A stretch of DNA of 42,837 nucleotides from Gammaproteobacteria bacterium (GTDB lineage: Bacteria; Pseudomonadota; Gammaproteobacteria; Pseudomonadales; Pseudohongiellaceae). Under the pieces are notes generated by a model. It was not told the origin of the DNA and did not search any database. It was given only the letters and a program-made list of their open reading frames with translations. A program made the translations under genes and the position numbers. The stretch spans positions 1 to 42,837 of the forward strand of contig JABIPQ010000077.1 in assembly GCA_018698975.1 (NCBI GenBank), in the 5' to 3' direction. Positions 18,463 through 26,916 of the stretch are shown here, one piece after another (position 1 is the first letter of the stretch; each line of letters begins with the position of its first letter).

Positions 18463-20889
18463 TGTTGATGCTATTGCGTTCTCGTTTTCTTCGGGACCCT
18501 GCTGGCGGAAAACCTCGTTGTTGACTATTTCAGTAATGATCGAGGCAAATGTGTAATTTTTGTCGGCTGCCGCGCGCACAATTTTACGTACCTGTGGCAT
18601 ATCGAAATATTCGATTTCTCGGTTCAGGGCATACATCATCAGGCGTTTGGTAATTGTAGTAGGCAATTGGTCTTCTCTGCTTAACAGATGATTGCGCAGC
18701 TCTACAGGACCGCTTAATTTCTTTCCGCTGGTCAATACTGTTGATGCATCAATGGTCGCATTTGCCAGGGGATCAATATCACGCCAGCGTCCTGTCACAT
18801 CAAAATTCTCCAGTGCCAGACCGGGCGGGTCAATCAAGCCGTGGCAGGCCATGCAGGTAGGATTCTCGCGATGTTCTTCAAGGCGGGCTCGCACAGTGGT
18901 TGGAATATCACCTTCACGAATAGACAGGTCAACCTCAACGTTAGGTGGTGGTGGCGCCGGTGGTGTGCCCATGATGCGGTCGAGTACCCAGGCGCCGCGC
19001 AATACCGGTGAGGTACGATCCCCATAAGAAGTTCTCAGTAATGTGGCTCCTTTACCCAATAGACCCCAGCGATTTTCATCCTCAAGGGTCACGCGTCGGA
19101 ATTGGGATCCAAGTACCCCGGAAATTCCATACTGATTGGCAAGCGAGTCATTCACGTATGTCCAGTCAGCCGTCAGTAGTTCATGAACGCTGCGTTCTTC
19201 CAACAGGACACTGGCAAGAAAAAGGCGAATTTCTGTTTCATAATTAGTGCGCATGCCATTGTTGAATCCGCGGTCAGAAGGTTCAACCGCACCCAGCTCA
19301 TCCAGATTCAGCCAGGCGAGTGCGAAATTTTCAACCAGTGCCCTGGCGCGAGGGTCCGCAAGCATTCGAGACACCTGCGCCTCCATGGTTGCGGGATTGC
19401 TCAATTGGCCATCCGCAGCCAAGGCAATCAATTCCTCATCGGGGCCCTGGCTCCAGAGGAAGAAAGACAGACGCGAAGCCAGTTCCAAATCGTTCAGGTC
19501 TCTGGGTTCATCTGTGACTATTTTCAGCGAGCGATACAGGAAATCCGGGCTGGATAGAATAGCGGTAACCAGTTCAATAACGCCGGAATCAAAACCGCCT
19601 TCTTCAGCGCGACCCGTTTCATAAAAAGGCATCAGCCATTCAAGATCTTCAGCACCTACAGGACGGCGGAAAGCTTTGGTAGCAAGGTTTTGGGCGATGT
19701 CTTCTGCACAGCGGCGTTCTTCAGCCAATTCTGATGGCTGACAGATAAATATTTTTTCACGGCTTTCGCTGAGGGAAAGTCCTCTGGGTTCATAAGGTCC
19801 CTCAACTTCAACACCGAGCCCGATTCTTGGCATACCAGTAACTCTACCGTTACCTGTTGCGTTATTGCTTGCACCCCAGGAGCGTTCAATGAAGGTGACG
19901 ATGACCTCATGGGTGCCCACCTCAACATTGGCCGATAAACCTGCCAGTTTGGCCAGAATCACATCACCACCGACTACCCCATCGCGGGTAGCAATAGCGA
20001 GATCTTCAGGACCACCGATCTCCACGCGATTAACTTCTACGCCATCGACCAGAATGACCATGGTCGCTGCAGTTTCCATTCCACGCGGATACAAACCGGC
20101 ATCGATATCCAGAATGTTGAAGCGATATTCACCATCAGCCGGGAAGAAATGCGTGAAACTCATGCCGCCACGCGTACCCAGAGGAAAGCCGTCAATGTGG
20201 TTTCGCGCTGCGCTATTACCGCCGGCAAAACCAATATTGCGATCGGGCAATTCATGGAAAACATTGGCGTATTTTGGCAAGGGAGTACCAACGGCCTGGG
20301 TGGCAACCAGTCGTGTCGCTGCAATATATTGTTCCAGAAAGGACGGCGAAGAACCCAGTGCATTGGCGATATTATCGAATCCTTCGACCTCGATTTCACT
20401 GGGCAGTATCTGTTCCGCATCTATATCTACACCAATCAGGCCCTTTACCGTTGTTGCAAATTCGGTTCGGTTAAGGCGCTGAATCGGGACATGACCGATA
20501 TGGTGGTTTTGTGCGCTGGTATCGATGGACGTCTCCAGATAGCCAACCAGTGCGTCAACTTCGCTCTGGGCCGGTTGTGGCTGTCCGGCAGGTGGCATGA
20601 GTCGTCCGCGCAGTTTGTTGATCGCTTCTTCCCAGATTTCCGGTTCCTGATCAATATGGCCCAGATCCATCAGATCGAAGGCAACGCCACCAGAGTAGTC
20701 TTCCAGGTTGTGGCATTCCACGCAGTATTCCTGGACCAGATTATTAGACGCATCGCTGCTTCCTATCACTCCCTGTGCAAGTGCGCTCTGGGCGGCAAGA
20801 GAAGTGAATGCCAGCCAAAAAGCGGTTTTGGCCATTTTGACTGGTGCCAGCTTAAGTGAAAATTCGAAAATCATTGCCTGCTTGCTCAT
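18433..20889 (-). CDS. DUF1592 family c-type cytochrome (PSD1-type multidomain)
   Basis: The 818-residue exported protein is a planctomycete-type multidomain cytochrome. After the signal segment (19-39) there is a heme site CVECH (56-60) in a cytochrome domain with LMPPAGQPQP. It is followed by DUF1587, DUF1595, DUF1592 (RLSFFLWSQGPDEELIALA), DUF1588 with a second heme site CMACH in PTCMACHGLIDPPG, and DUF1585 (RKIVRAAADKNYTFASIITEIV). It is the first gene of a four-gene operon; ATG 20889 has GAGAAG upstream. The reaction is unknown, but electron transfer with DUF1552 is expected. Its last ten residues, ending TEIGVRTQFQ, are encoded by a REPIN arm, so the native C-terminus probably ended near ENENAIAS. 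Confidence 0.93.
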   Translation of the reverse strand: MSKQAMIFEFSLKLAPVKMAKTAFWLAFTSLAAQSALAQGVIGSSDASNNLVQEYCVECHNLEDYSGGVAFDLMDLGHIDQEPEIWEEAINKLRGRLMPPAGQPQPAQSEVDALVGYLETSIDTSAQNHHIGHVPIQRLNRTEFATTVKGLIGVDIDAEQILPSEIEVEGFDNIANALGSSPSFLEQYIAATRLVATQAVGTPLPKYANVFHELPDRNIGFAGGNSAARNHIDGFPLGTRGGMSFTHFFPADGEYRFNILDIDAGLYPRGMETAATMVILVDGVEVNRVEIGGPEDLAIATRDGVVGGDVILAKLAGLSANVEVGTHEVIVTFIERSWGASNNATGNGRVTGMPRIGLGVEVEGPYEPRGLSLSESREKIFICQPSELAEERRCAEDIAQNLATKAFRRPVGAEDLEWLMPFYETGRAEEGGFDSGVIELVTAILSSPDFLYRSLKIVTDEPRDLNDLELASRLSFFLWSQGPDEELIALAADGQLSNPATMEAQVSRMLADPRARALVENFALAWLNLDELGAVEPSDRGFNNGMRTNYETEIRLFLASVLLEERSVHELLTADWTYVNDSLANQYGISGVLGSQFRRVTLEDENRWGLLGKGATLLRTSYGDRTSPVLRGAWVLDRIMGTPPAPPPPNVEVDLSIREGDIPTTVRARLEEHRENPTCMACHGLIDPPGLALENFDVTGRWRDIDPLANATIDASTVLTSGKKLSGPVELRNHLLSREDQLPTTITKRLMMYALNREIEYFDMPQVRKIVRAAADKNYTFASIITEIVNNEVFRQQGPEENENAIASTEIGVRTQFQ

Positions 20890-21248
20890 TTACTTCTCGT
20901 CTATGTCTTCTTTATATAGGTATTAGGTATAAATAGGTATCTACGCATGTAATGGCATTATGACCCAATATTCTGCATCTATTGTGCAGGACCAGGTTTT
21001 TCAACCTATGTAAAGGGAGCATTATATAGTGATGGGTTTAGAAGTCATTCCTGTTGGCTATATATAGGGAGGAGCTGATATTGTCTGCCGGCCCGAAAAA
21101 GCGTAACAAATCCTGCTTTTGGCATCGAAAGGAGCGGGCAAGCCATAAATTCAGTGTTCCGCTTACAAGGCCATGTTTAATTGCTTAATTCAGTTCAAAA
21201 ATCAGGGAATACGATATAAGCTTCATGCAGAATTAAATGTAACGACTG
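20890..21248. promoter_or_regulatory. Divergent intergenic region with TAGGTAT direct repeats
   Basis: This 359-base stretch separates the divergent DUF1592 operon and DUF2272 gene and holds no gene that I can support. TAGGTAT occurs three times: 20917-20923, 20924-20930 and 20934-20940. On the minus strand this lies 30-50 bases upstream of the DUF1592 start, so it could be an operator or overlap the promoter (read there as ATACCTA). I cannot place a promoter with confidence. Confidence 0.4.
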
Positions 21249-22184
21249 ATGCGTGAAGGATGTTGCTGTAAAACAATGAAACCTGATTGGCTTATTAAAT
21301 GTTCTCTGGCGCTTCTGCTGATCTTACCAGTATTTTCTATGGCTCAGCATCATGTGCCCGCTGAACGTTTACCCCGGGAAACCCTTGATGTGCTGCCACC
21401 CTCCGAGCGCGTTACCGGCATTCCTGGTGAAATGCGCATTAGTGACCGCAGTTGCCATCAATACCCCGCGTCCCAGGTCAGACAAAGAATAGTTGATATC
21501 GCGACTCAGGAATGGGCGTGGTTTGGTTACAGTGTTCTGGATATGACAAGTCCAGCCGAACTGGATGCCAATGCAGGCCGCAGTCGCCGTTGGTGGCGCA
21601 GCAACTGGATGTCGGAACAAGAAGCCAGGCGTGTGTCAGATGATATTGCCGGCTACTGGGCTGCTGCACCAGATAGTAGCTGGTTACTGGAACGACAAAA
21701 TGAACGTTGGCGTGAGCAGGGCATCACTGCGCGCTGGCGCGATTTTTGGTCTGCCGCATTTATTTCCTGGGTGATGTGTGAAAGTGGTCTCGGTGAATCT
21801 GAACAATTCCAGCGGGCTATTGCTCATCATTCCTATATTGATCAGGCTATACGGGCACGAGACGGGCTCGAACCAAAGGCTGCTTTTACAGCTTATGATG
21901 TAGGTGAAGCAGAAATTGTTCCAGGTGATTTGCTTTGTCGCGGTAGCAGACCGGAATACCAGAATCTGGAGCAGCGCCGTGGGCAGATGGGAGAGGGTGC
22001 GAGAACCCATTGTGATGTTGTTATTGAACTGGATACGGCAAATAAACAGATCAAGGTAGTAGGGGGTAATGTCAGAGGGGCGGTTAGAATGAAATTGCTG
22101 CCTGGAGAGATAACAGGCTCAGGTCATTTTCAGCCTCTGCCTTATGGGGGCAGAAGTATTTTTTCTCACTTGAAGCTGGGATAG
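21249..22184 (+). CDS. Exported DUF2272 family protein
   Basis: The 311-residue product has a signal-like segment (about 15-32, FSMAQH). It matches DUF2272 through WSAAFISWVM (167-176), FQRAIAHHSYIDQA (187-200), PGDLLC (225-230) and HCDVVIEL (254-261). The layout (WxAxF, AHHxY, PGDL, HCDVV) resembles CHAP/NlpC-type amidases, but Ser replaces the catalytic Cys in WSAAF, so it may be inactive or unrelated in chemistry. ATG 21249 is used; ATG 21276 is nearly as good, and neither has a strong ribosome-binding site. A hairpin terminator lies downstream at 22371-22394. Confidence 0.8.
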   Translation: MREGCCCKTMKPDWLIKCSLALLLILPVFSMAQHHVPAERLPRETLDVLPPSERVTGIPGEMRISDRSCHQYPASQVRQRIVDIATQEWAWFGYSVLDMTSPAELDANAGRSRRWWRSNWMSEQEARRVSDDIAGYWAAAPDSSWLLERQNERWREQGITARWRDFWSAAFISWVMCESGLGESEQFQRAIAHHSYIDQAIRARDGLEPKAAFTAYDVGEAEIVPGDLLCRGSRPEYQNLEQRRGQMGEGARTHCDVVIELDTANKQIKVVGGNVRGAVRMKLLPGEITGSGHFQPLPYGGRSIFSHLKLG

Positions 22185-22370
22185 TGTGATCACGATAAGA
22201 CAAAATCCAGAAAATCCGATTAAATCTGGTTTCTCTTATCTTCTGTAAAATGTTGACGTAAATCCCCTGTATTGAAATCCTGTTTCATATTTATAAAATC
22301 CGCTACCTGTTTTATAGCCCTCGCATTTGTCCGGCCTCTCCTTTCCAGCATTTTTTATGACTGCCACTAC

Positions 22371-22394
22371 TACAGGAAAAACTCCTGTATTTTT
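22371..22394 (+). terminator. Putative rho-independent terminator downstream of DUF2272 gene
   Basis: TACAGGA (22371-22377) and TCCTGTA (22383-22389) form a seven-pair stem with an AAAAC loop, followed by TTTTT. It lies 187 bases after the DUF2272 stop, which is rather far, so the long 3' untranslated region is unexplained. Confidence 0.55.
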
Positions 22395-22416
22395 ACCTGT
22401 TAAATCTAAATATTCT

Positions 22417-22480
22417 CTTCAGCCCAGTAAATATGCAGGATATGGCAATATGCCATCACTTCCTCATATACTGGCTGAAG
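22417..22480. promoter_or_regulatory. Nested inverted repeat upstream of the MBL/CNB gene
   Basis: CTTCAGCC at 22417-22424 and GGCTGAAG at 22473-22480 are reverse complements. The adjoining bases AGTA...TATG and CATA...TACT extend the outer stem. An inner perfect hairpin ATGGCA-ATA-TGCCAT sits at 22442-22456. The structure ends 84 bases before the MBL/CNB start codon. It could be an operator or a structured leader; there is no U-run, so a terminator is unlikely. Confidence 0.5.
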
Positions 22481-22564
22481 TTTACCGGATTCGGTCTGGT
22501 TAACATTTTCATTGGCAGGTTTAAGGGACTATAAAAAAAATAATTCCAGGATAGTGGGAAAGTA

Positions 22565-24724
22565 ATGGAATCACTCAAAGTCTTAAAGCCGGCTGATGGT
22601 AGTCGTGTTATTCAGTGTGGCGATGAATCAGTTCTCATTGGTCAACCGCCAGAAGTGCTGAAAGGTTTATTGCTCCACGATATTCCAACTTTTAACACCA
22701 TGGTGTTGACCGACAGTAAGGAAAAAGACGGCTCTCTGCTTAACAATCTGGAATTTCCTCTCTACTTTTTTCTTTTCATGAGCAATGGCCTGGCCGAAGG
22801 TAAAAGGATAAACCTGGTGGGTTGTCATGAAGATATTTCACGCGTTTTTAGATTATTGAGACTAACCTTGCTTGGCCCCACTGCCAGTGAATTGAGTGGC
22901 TGGGGGACTCCCCAAAAAATGCAAAGGGAATGGCTTGATGCTGCTCACTATCTTGCACTCAAGGATGAAAAGGGGCAGGTAAGGGAAGTAGAAAGTTTTT
23001 TCAATGTGATTTCCTTCGAGAGTGATAAAGCCACTGCTGGCTCATTTTTGATATCCCACACCGGGACTGATACTTATAAAGTGTCTCTTAATGGTGAGTC
23101 TGTGGAGATCGATATTAATGAAGATGAACATATTAATCCGCCATACCAGATGCAATCTGATTTTATTCCCAGGGATCTGGTAAAGCTGGGTCTTGAAATA
23201 CTCGGCAGTGCTTCCGGATTTACTGCCAATGAACCCTGCACAGGACTTGCCTTGTGCTACAACGGTTCCTATATACTTATTGATTCCCTGCCTTATCTGG
23301 ACAAGCATTTGTATGCCAGGGGGATATCCAAGAACTCTATTTCCGCAGTGTTTTTAACCCATCTGCATGATGATCATTGTGCCATGTTTCCGCTTATCCT
23401 GATGCCGCATAAAGTGGAAGTAATTACTACGCGGGAAATTTTTGAGATGGCTGTCGAAAAGCTCAGTTGCAACCTGAACTGGAACGCGGATGTGATACGT
23501 GAGTATTTTCATCTGGTAGAGATGGTGCCAGGTAAAACTCATAAATATTTTGGTATGGAAATCAAGCCGCACGTCACTGTGCATAGTATTCCTACCATTG
23601 GTGCCACTTTTTCGGTACAGCACAAAGGCGGCAGTCGCGAAGTGTGTATTATTGGTGACAATAACGGGATGAGCTCGATTAAGGAAATGCACAAGCTTGG
23701 TATTGTCAGCTCAGATACTTATGAAAACCTGTGCAGTATCTTTACTGATCGCTTTGACTTGCTGGTGGCGGATGGTGGGGCAGGGGCAATACATGGTGAT
23801 CCTGTTGATGCCTTGAGTTCTGATTCGGACCGGGTTGTATTCGTGCATGTAGAGCATCTCGCACATCAGTTCACCACAACTTTTTCACTGGCCAGTTCCG
23901 GCAAGCGTTATATCGTTGTTGAGGGAGATAATTCTATATATAGCTCGCTGATGAATCAGTACTTGTCTACCTGGCTGGGTGAGCCATTTTCGGATCGCTG
24001 GGCTAGAACTATCATGGCCGAAGATGAAGTGCGCCGTTATAACAAGGGCGATGTCATCATGGTGCAGGAAGAGCGCACTCGTGGGTTCGTCTATTTAATT
24101 CTCACTGGTTACTGTGATGTGGTGATGTACGATGGTAGCGAATTCCAAACCGTTGCCAGTTTGCAGGCAGGTGAGATTATTGGAGAAATGGCGGTGGTTA
24201 CCGGCACATTGAAGCGTAATGCCAGCGTTGTAGCTAGTTCACCGGTCACCGTCATGATTTTTTCAGAAGAAAATTTTAATGAGTTTGTAGTACGCGAAGG
24301 TTATCGCGATATGTTGCTCAAGCGCTGGGAGATGCGTACGGCGCTGAGAAAATTGCCCCAGTTTTCCAAGCTCATTTCCACCGTGCTGGAAAAAATATCC
24401 AGTCTCGGTGAAGTGGATACGATTAGTGCGGGGCAGGAACTCATTATTGATGATGACTGGTGGTATATTTTCGAAGAAGGTACAGCCAGTTTTGAAGGTA
24501 TTCCGCTCACCAATGGCGATGAGCTTGGCATCAGGCCATTTTCCCATAAAGTTCTGGGCACTATGAAAGCCGAAAGCGAATGCAAGTTGATCAGATTCCC
24601 TATTCAGGCATTCTCCAGCTTGCTCAACGGCACACCCCAGTTAAATTATTTACTGCGAAAATATCGGCTGGCTACTGATGATCCGGGAGTAGACTGGTTG
24701 CGGGGAGAAGTGACGACCAGATAG
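22565..24724 (+). CDS. Metallo-beta-lactamase-fold protein fused to a cyclic-nucleotide-binding domain
   Basis: The 719-residue cytoplasmic protein has no signal peptide. Residues 1-200 have no recognised domain. The MBL domain (about 200-470) has the intact metal motif THLHDDH (265-271), with VCIIGDNNGM and VHVEHLAHQF downstream. A cyclic-nucleotide-binding domain follows (about 485-590), with the phosphate-binding cassette GEIIGEMAVVTGTLKRNASV. Its Arg and Ala/Ser pattern is close to the cNMP consensus. The last 130 residues may be a second degenerate copy (DTISAGQELIIDDDWWYIFEEGTASFEGIPL). A nucleotide-gated hydrolase, possibly a phosphodiesterase, is inferred. It is monocistronic, with a structured leader upstream and a repeat cluster downstream. 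Confidence 0.85.
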   Translation: MESLKVLKPADGSRVIQCGDESVLIGQPPEVLKGLLLHDIPTFNTMVLTDSKEKDGSLLNNLEFPLYFFLFMSNGLAEGKRINLVGCHEDISRVFRLLRLTLLGPTASELSGWGTPQKMQREWLDAAHYLALKDEKGQVREVESFFNVISFESDKATAGSFLISHTGTDTYKVSLNGESVEIDINEDEHINPPYQMQSDFIPRDLVKLGLEILGSASGFTANEPCTGLALCYNGSYILIDSLPYLDKHLYARGISKNSISAVFLTHLHDDHCAMFPLILMPHKVEVITTREIFEMAVEKLSCNLNWNADVIREYFHLVEMVPGKTHKYFGMEIKPHVTVHSIPTIGATFSVQHKGGSREVCIIGDNNGMSSIKEMHKLGIVSSDTYENLCSIFTDRFDLLVADGGAGAIHGDPVDALSSDSDRVVFVHVEHLAHQFTTTFSLASSGKRYIVVEGDNSIYSSLMNQYLSTWLGEPFSDRWARTIMAEDEVRRYNKGDVIMVQEERTRGFVYLILTGYCDVVMYDGSEFQTVASLQAGEIIGEMAVVTGTLKRNASVVASSPVTVMIFSEENFNEFVVREGYRDMLLKRWEMRTALRKLPQFSKLISTVLEKISSLGEVDTISAGQELIIDDDWWYIFEEGTASFEGIPLTNGDELGIRPFSHKVLGTMKAESECKLIRFPIQAFSSLLNGTPQLNYLLRKYRLATDDPGVDWLRGEVTTR

Positions 24725-24729
24725 AAAGC

Positions 24730-24764
24730 AGGTACAAGGTTCAAGGGACAAGGTACAAGTGGAA
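24730..24764 (+). repeat. Degenerate heptamer tandem repeat (AGGTACA type)
   Basis: Five consecutive seven-base units read AGGTACA, AGGTTCA, AGGGACA, AGGTACA, AGTGGAA. The same type of heptamer array, next to the same GTAGGTCGG repeat, recurs at 41677-41757. Confidence 0.65.
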
Positions 24765-24767
24765 GTG

Positions 24768-24872
24768 TGTAGGAGGGGTTTCAACCCCGAACAAGAGGTG
24801 CTTTCTCTTCGCGGTTAAAACCGCTCCTACAAGGTTTCGCAAATCTATGTAGGAGGGACTTCAGTCCCGAAG
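24768..24872. repeat. GTAGGAGCGG-type REP cluster (inverted pair plus a third copy)
   Basis: Three REP-like hairpins are present: TGTAGGAGGGGTTTCAACCC (24768-24787, continuing to 24792), the inverted TTCGCGGTTAAAACCGCTCC (24808-24827, continuing to 24830), and TGTAGGAGGGACTTCAGTCC (24848-24867, continuing to 24872). The first two face each other as a REPIN-like pair. The second matches the copy at 39224 for 29 bases. Such REPs are known from Pseudomonas and relatives and can act as transcription ends; two operons converge here. Confidence 0.8.
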
Positions 24873-24882
24873 GAAATGTAAG

Positions 24883-24950
24883 GTAGGTCGGAAAAGGCCT
24901 GCAAGGCCGTCATCCGACATGGTGTCCGCAGGGCACCCGAAAACATCGGG
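24883..24950. repeat. GTAGGTCGG-type palindromic repeat
   Basis: GTAGGTCGGA...TCATCCGAC forms an outer palindrome (24883-24918). It is followed by GGTGTCC-GCA-GGGCACC (24921-24937) and CCCGA-AAACA-TCGGG (24936-24950). The same order, GTAGGTCGGATAAGC...TCATCCGCC and GGCGTTC-GCA-GAACGCC, is seen at 41760-41808, so this is a dispersed repeat family. Confidence 0.7.
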
Positions 24951-24971
24951 TGATTGAGAAAATATATTCCC

Positions 24972-25241
24972 TCATCGACTTATTATAAAATCTTTCAGAT
25001 GTTGTACTTCCCCAACCAGAATATCCAGTTTGTCTACTCTGGCTGCGGGCGGTCCTGAGTTTAACCATTGGCAGAATTCTTTCAGCGTCTCCTCTTTTCC
25101 TTCAGCTTCCAGATACACGCTGCCATCTGTCTGATTTTTTACGAAACCTGTAATCCCTAAAAATTCTGCCGTCTCCTGGGTCGCCGCGCGAAAATAGACA
25201 CCCTGAACTCGTCCAGTCACTGTCACATTAATGTGTTTCAT
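24972..25241 (-). CDS. acyP: Acylphosphatase
   Basis: This 89-residue enzyme hydrolyses carboxyl-phosphate bonds. It has the family signature GRVQGVYFR with catalytic R18, and GFVKNQTDGSV with catalytic N36; the length is normal. ATG 25241 was chosen because AAGGA lies upstream and the protein then starts at the beta strand MKHINVTVTGRV, as in the family. An earlier in-frame start would overlap the transporter gene. It begins seven bases after the stop of the MFS gene and is the last gene of the run. Confidence 0.95.
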   Translation of the reverse strand: MKHINVTVTGRVQGVYFRAATQETAEFLGITGFVKNQTDGSVYLEAEGKEETLKEFCQWLNSGPPAARVDKLDILVGEVQHLKDFIISR

Positions 25242-25248
25242 CAATTCC

Positions 25249-26457
25249 TTAATGCTCGTCCTGGATTTCTGCATCAGTTAATTTGTCCAGTTGCCTTAAG
25301 CGCGGGAATGCAACATAACCTCCAAGGGCAACGGCAAAGGCCATTCCTGCACCGGCCAGCACTGTTGTCACCGGTCCGAATAATGCCGCTACCGAGCCTG
25401 CCCGAAAATCTCCCATTTCATTGGAGATGCCAATAAACAGCATGTTCACCGCGCTTACCCTGCCGCGTAATTCATCTGGTGTGGCGAGCTGGATTAGTGT
25501 GGAGCGAATATTAACGCTGATCATGTCGGATGCGCCATAGACCCATAATGCAGCCAGACTGATCCAGAGTGTGCTTGAAAGAGCAAAAATCAGAATGGAT
25601 GCCGCGAATATTCCCAGAGCAATAAACAATTGTTTGCCGGATTGCCGCATGGGTGGCAGTTTGGCGAGAAGCAGTCCCATCATCACGCCCCCCAGTGCTG
25701 GCATGGCCCGCAATAATCCAAGTGTTTCAGGGCCCACTTTAAGGACATCAATGGTATACACCGGCAGTAGTGCCATCACACTGCCGACGAGAACGATTAA
25801 TAAATCCAGCGAAATACTGGGCAGCACAATAGGATTATCCATTACATAGCGGATGCCATTTAACAGCGGCTTCAAGCCTCGTCCCAGTGGTTTGCTGGCG
25901 GGTAAAGTCGGGAGCAGAATAAACATGCAGGCACCGGAAGTAGATAATGCAACCAGCGCCCAGTATGTTTTGAAATCAACCAGAGCAATGAGCAGGCCAG
26001 CAGCAAAGGGACCGATGGTTTGTGCGGTAGTCCATACAGAGCTGGTAATAGCCACGGCCCGGGATAAATAACTACTGCTGACAATGTTTGGCAAGATAGC
26101 TTGTGAGGCTGGTGAGTAGAACGCACGAGCACAACCATGAAGGAAAATTAAAGAAAATATAACGAGTCGATTAAGCTCGTCATTGTTCATGCTGATGGCA
26201 AGGCCAACGTAAACAATCGCTTCGACAAAGGCGCAGCTAATCAGGATTTTTTTGCGCGGGAAATGATCTACGGCCCAGCCACTAAAAATAAACAGCAGGA
26301 TCATTGGCACTATCTGCATCAGACCTACCAGCGCCAGGTCGAACGGATTGCCGGTAAGAAGGTAGATATGATAGCCAATGGCGACTGATAGCATGCTGCT
26401 ACACAAGGCAATCAAGACTCTGGCAGACAGATAGAAAGCAAAAGTGCGGTTAGCCAT
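25249..26457 (-). CDS. MFS transporter, EntS-like
   Basis: The 402-residue inner-membrane protein has about 11-12 membrane segments. The loop between segments 2 and 3 has GWAVDHFPRKKIL, the MFS motif A, and the central loop ends before MDNPIVLPSISL. The sequence pattern (YSPASQAILPNIV, STLIQLATPDELRGRVSAVN) is that of the EntS/multidrug-efflux-like MFS subfamily. The substrate is unknown. It lies between the RidA-like gene (51 bases upstream) and acyP (seven bases downstream). Confidence 0.88.
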   Translation of the reverse strand: MANRTFAFYLSARVLIALCSSMLSVAIGYHIYLLTGNPFDLALVGLMQIVPMILLFIFSGWAVDHFPRKKILISCAFVEAIVYVGLAISMNNDELNRLVIFSLIFLHGCARAFYSPASQAILPNIVSSSYLSRAVAITSSVWTTAQTIGPFAAGLLIALVDFKTYWALVALSTSGACMFILLPTLPASKPLGRGLKPLLNGIRYVMDNPIVLPSISLDLLIVLVGSVMALLPVYTIDVLKVGPETLGLLRAMPALGGVMMGLLLAKLPPMRQSGKQLFIALGIFAASILIFALSSTLWISLAALWVYGASDMISVNIRSTLIQLATPDELRGRVSAVNMLFIGISNEMGDFRAGSVAALFGPVTTVLAGAGMAFAVALGGYVAFPRLRQLDKLTDAEIQDEH

Positions 26458-26508
26458 CCAGAGCGGTCTCTTTGATTAAATATTTAACTATAAGGGTTGT
26501 GGCCGAAA

Positions 26509-26904
26509 TTATTTTACGGCGGTGACTTCCATTTCTATGAGGGCGCCCGGAGATGCCAGGCCAGTAACCCCCAAAAGACAACCGGTATGTTGGCAGCCTC
26601 GCTGCTTCAGGTTTTCGCTCATATGATCGTGAGCGGCCATCATTTTTTCCATATCTACAGTGTAGATATTCAGCCGCATCACATTGGAAAAATCCATGCC
26701 GCCCTGTTCGAGGATGGTCGCAATATTGTCCAGCACGACATCAATCTGCTTTTCCATATCGCCCGGGAAAAGGGTGGCACCGTTTGCATCACAGGCAGTT
26801 TGTCCAGCCAGGAAAAAAGTAGATTCTGCATCGCTTACTTTATTGCCATGAACAAAGCCCAGCGCTTCCTGCCAGGTCCATGGATTAATGATTTCACGCT
26901 TCAT
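26509..26904 (-). CDS. RidA/YjgF-like protein lacking the catalytic Arg
   Basis: The 131-residue protein has the RidA fold pattern (FFLAGQTACDANGATLFPGDMEKQIDVVLDNIATILEQGGMDFSNVMRLNIYTVD...IEMEVTAV). In RidA deaminases the imine-substrate Arg (E. coli R105) precedes a Ser-Cys pair. At the equivalent position this protein has HTGCLLGVTG with no Arg, so it is probably a non-deaminase member of the family. The ATG has AAGGAT upstream. It starts 12 bases after the stop of the NTF2-like gene, consistent with an operon. Confidence 0.85.
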   Translation of the reverse strand: MKREIINPWTWQEALGFVHGNKVSDAESTFFLAGQTACDANGATLFPGDMEKQIDVVLDNIATILEQGGMDFSNVMRLNIYTVDMEKMMAAHDHMSENLKQRGCQHTGCLLGVTGLASPGALIEMEVTAVK

Positions 26905-26916
26905 TGAAAATTATCC

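Noticed and set aside
20149-20859. Long open frames antisense to the DUF1592 gene (also 19865-20482)
   Set aside because: They are shadows of the real gene; the translations show no domain, and no ribosome-binding site supports them.
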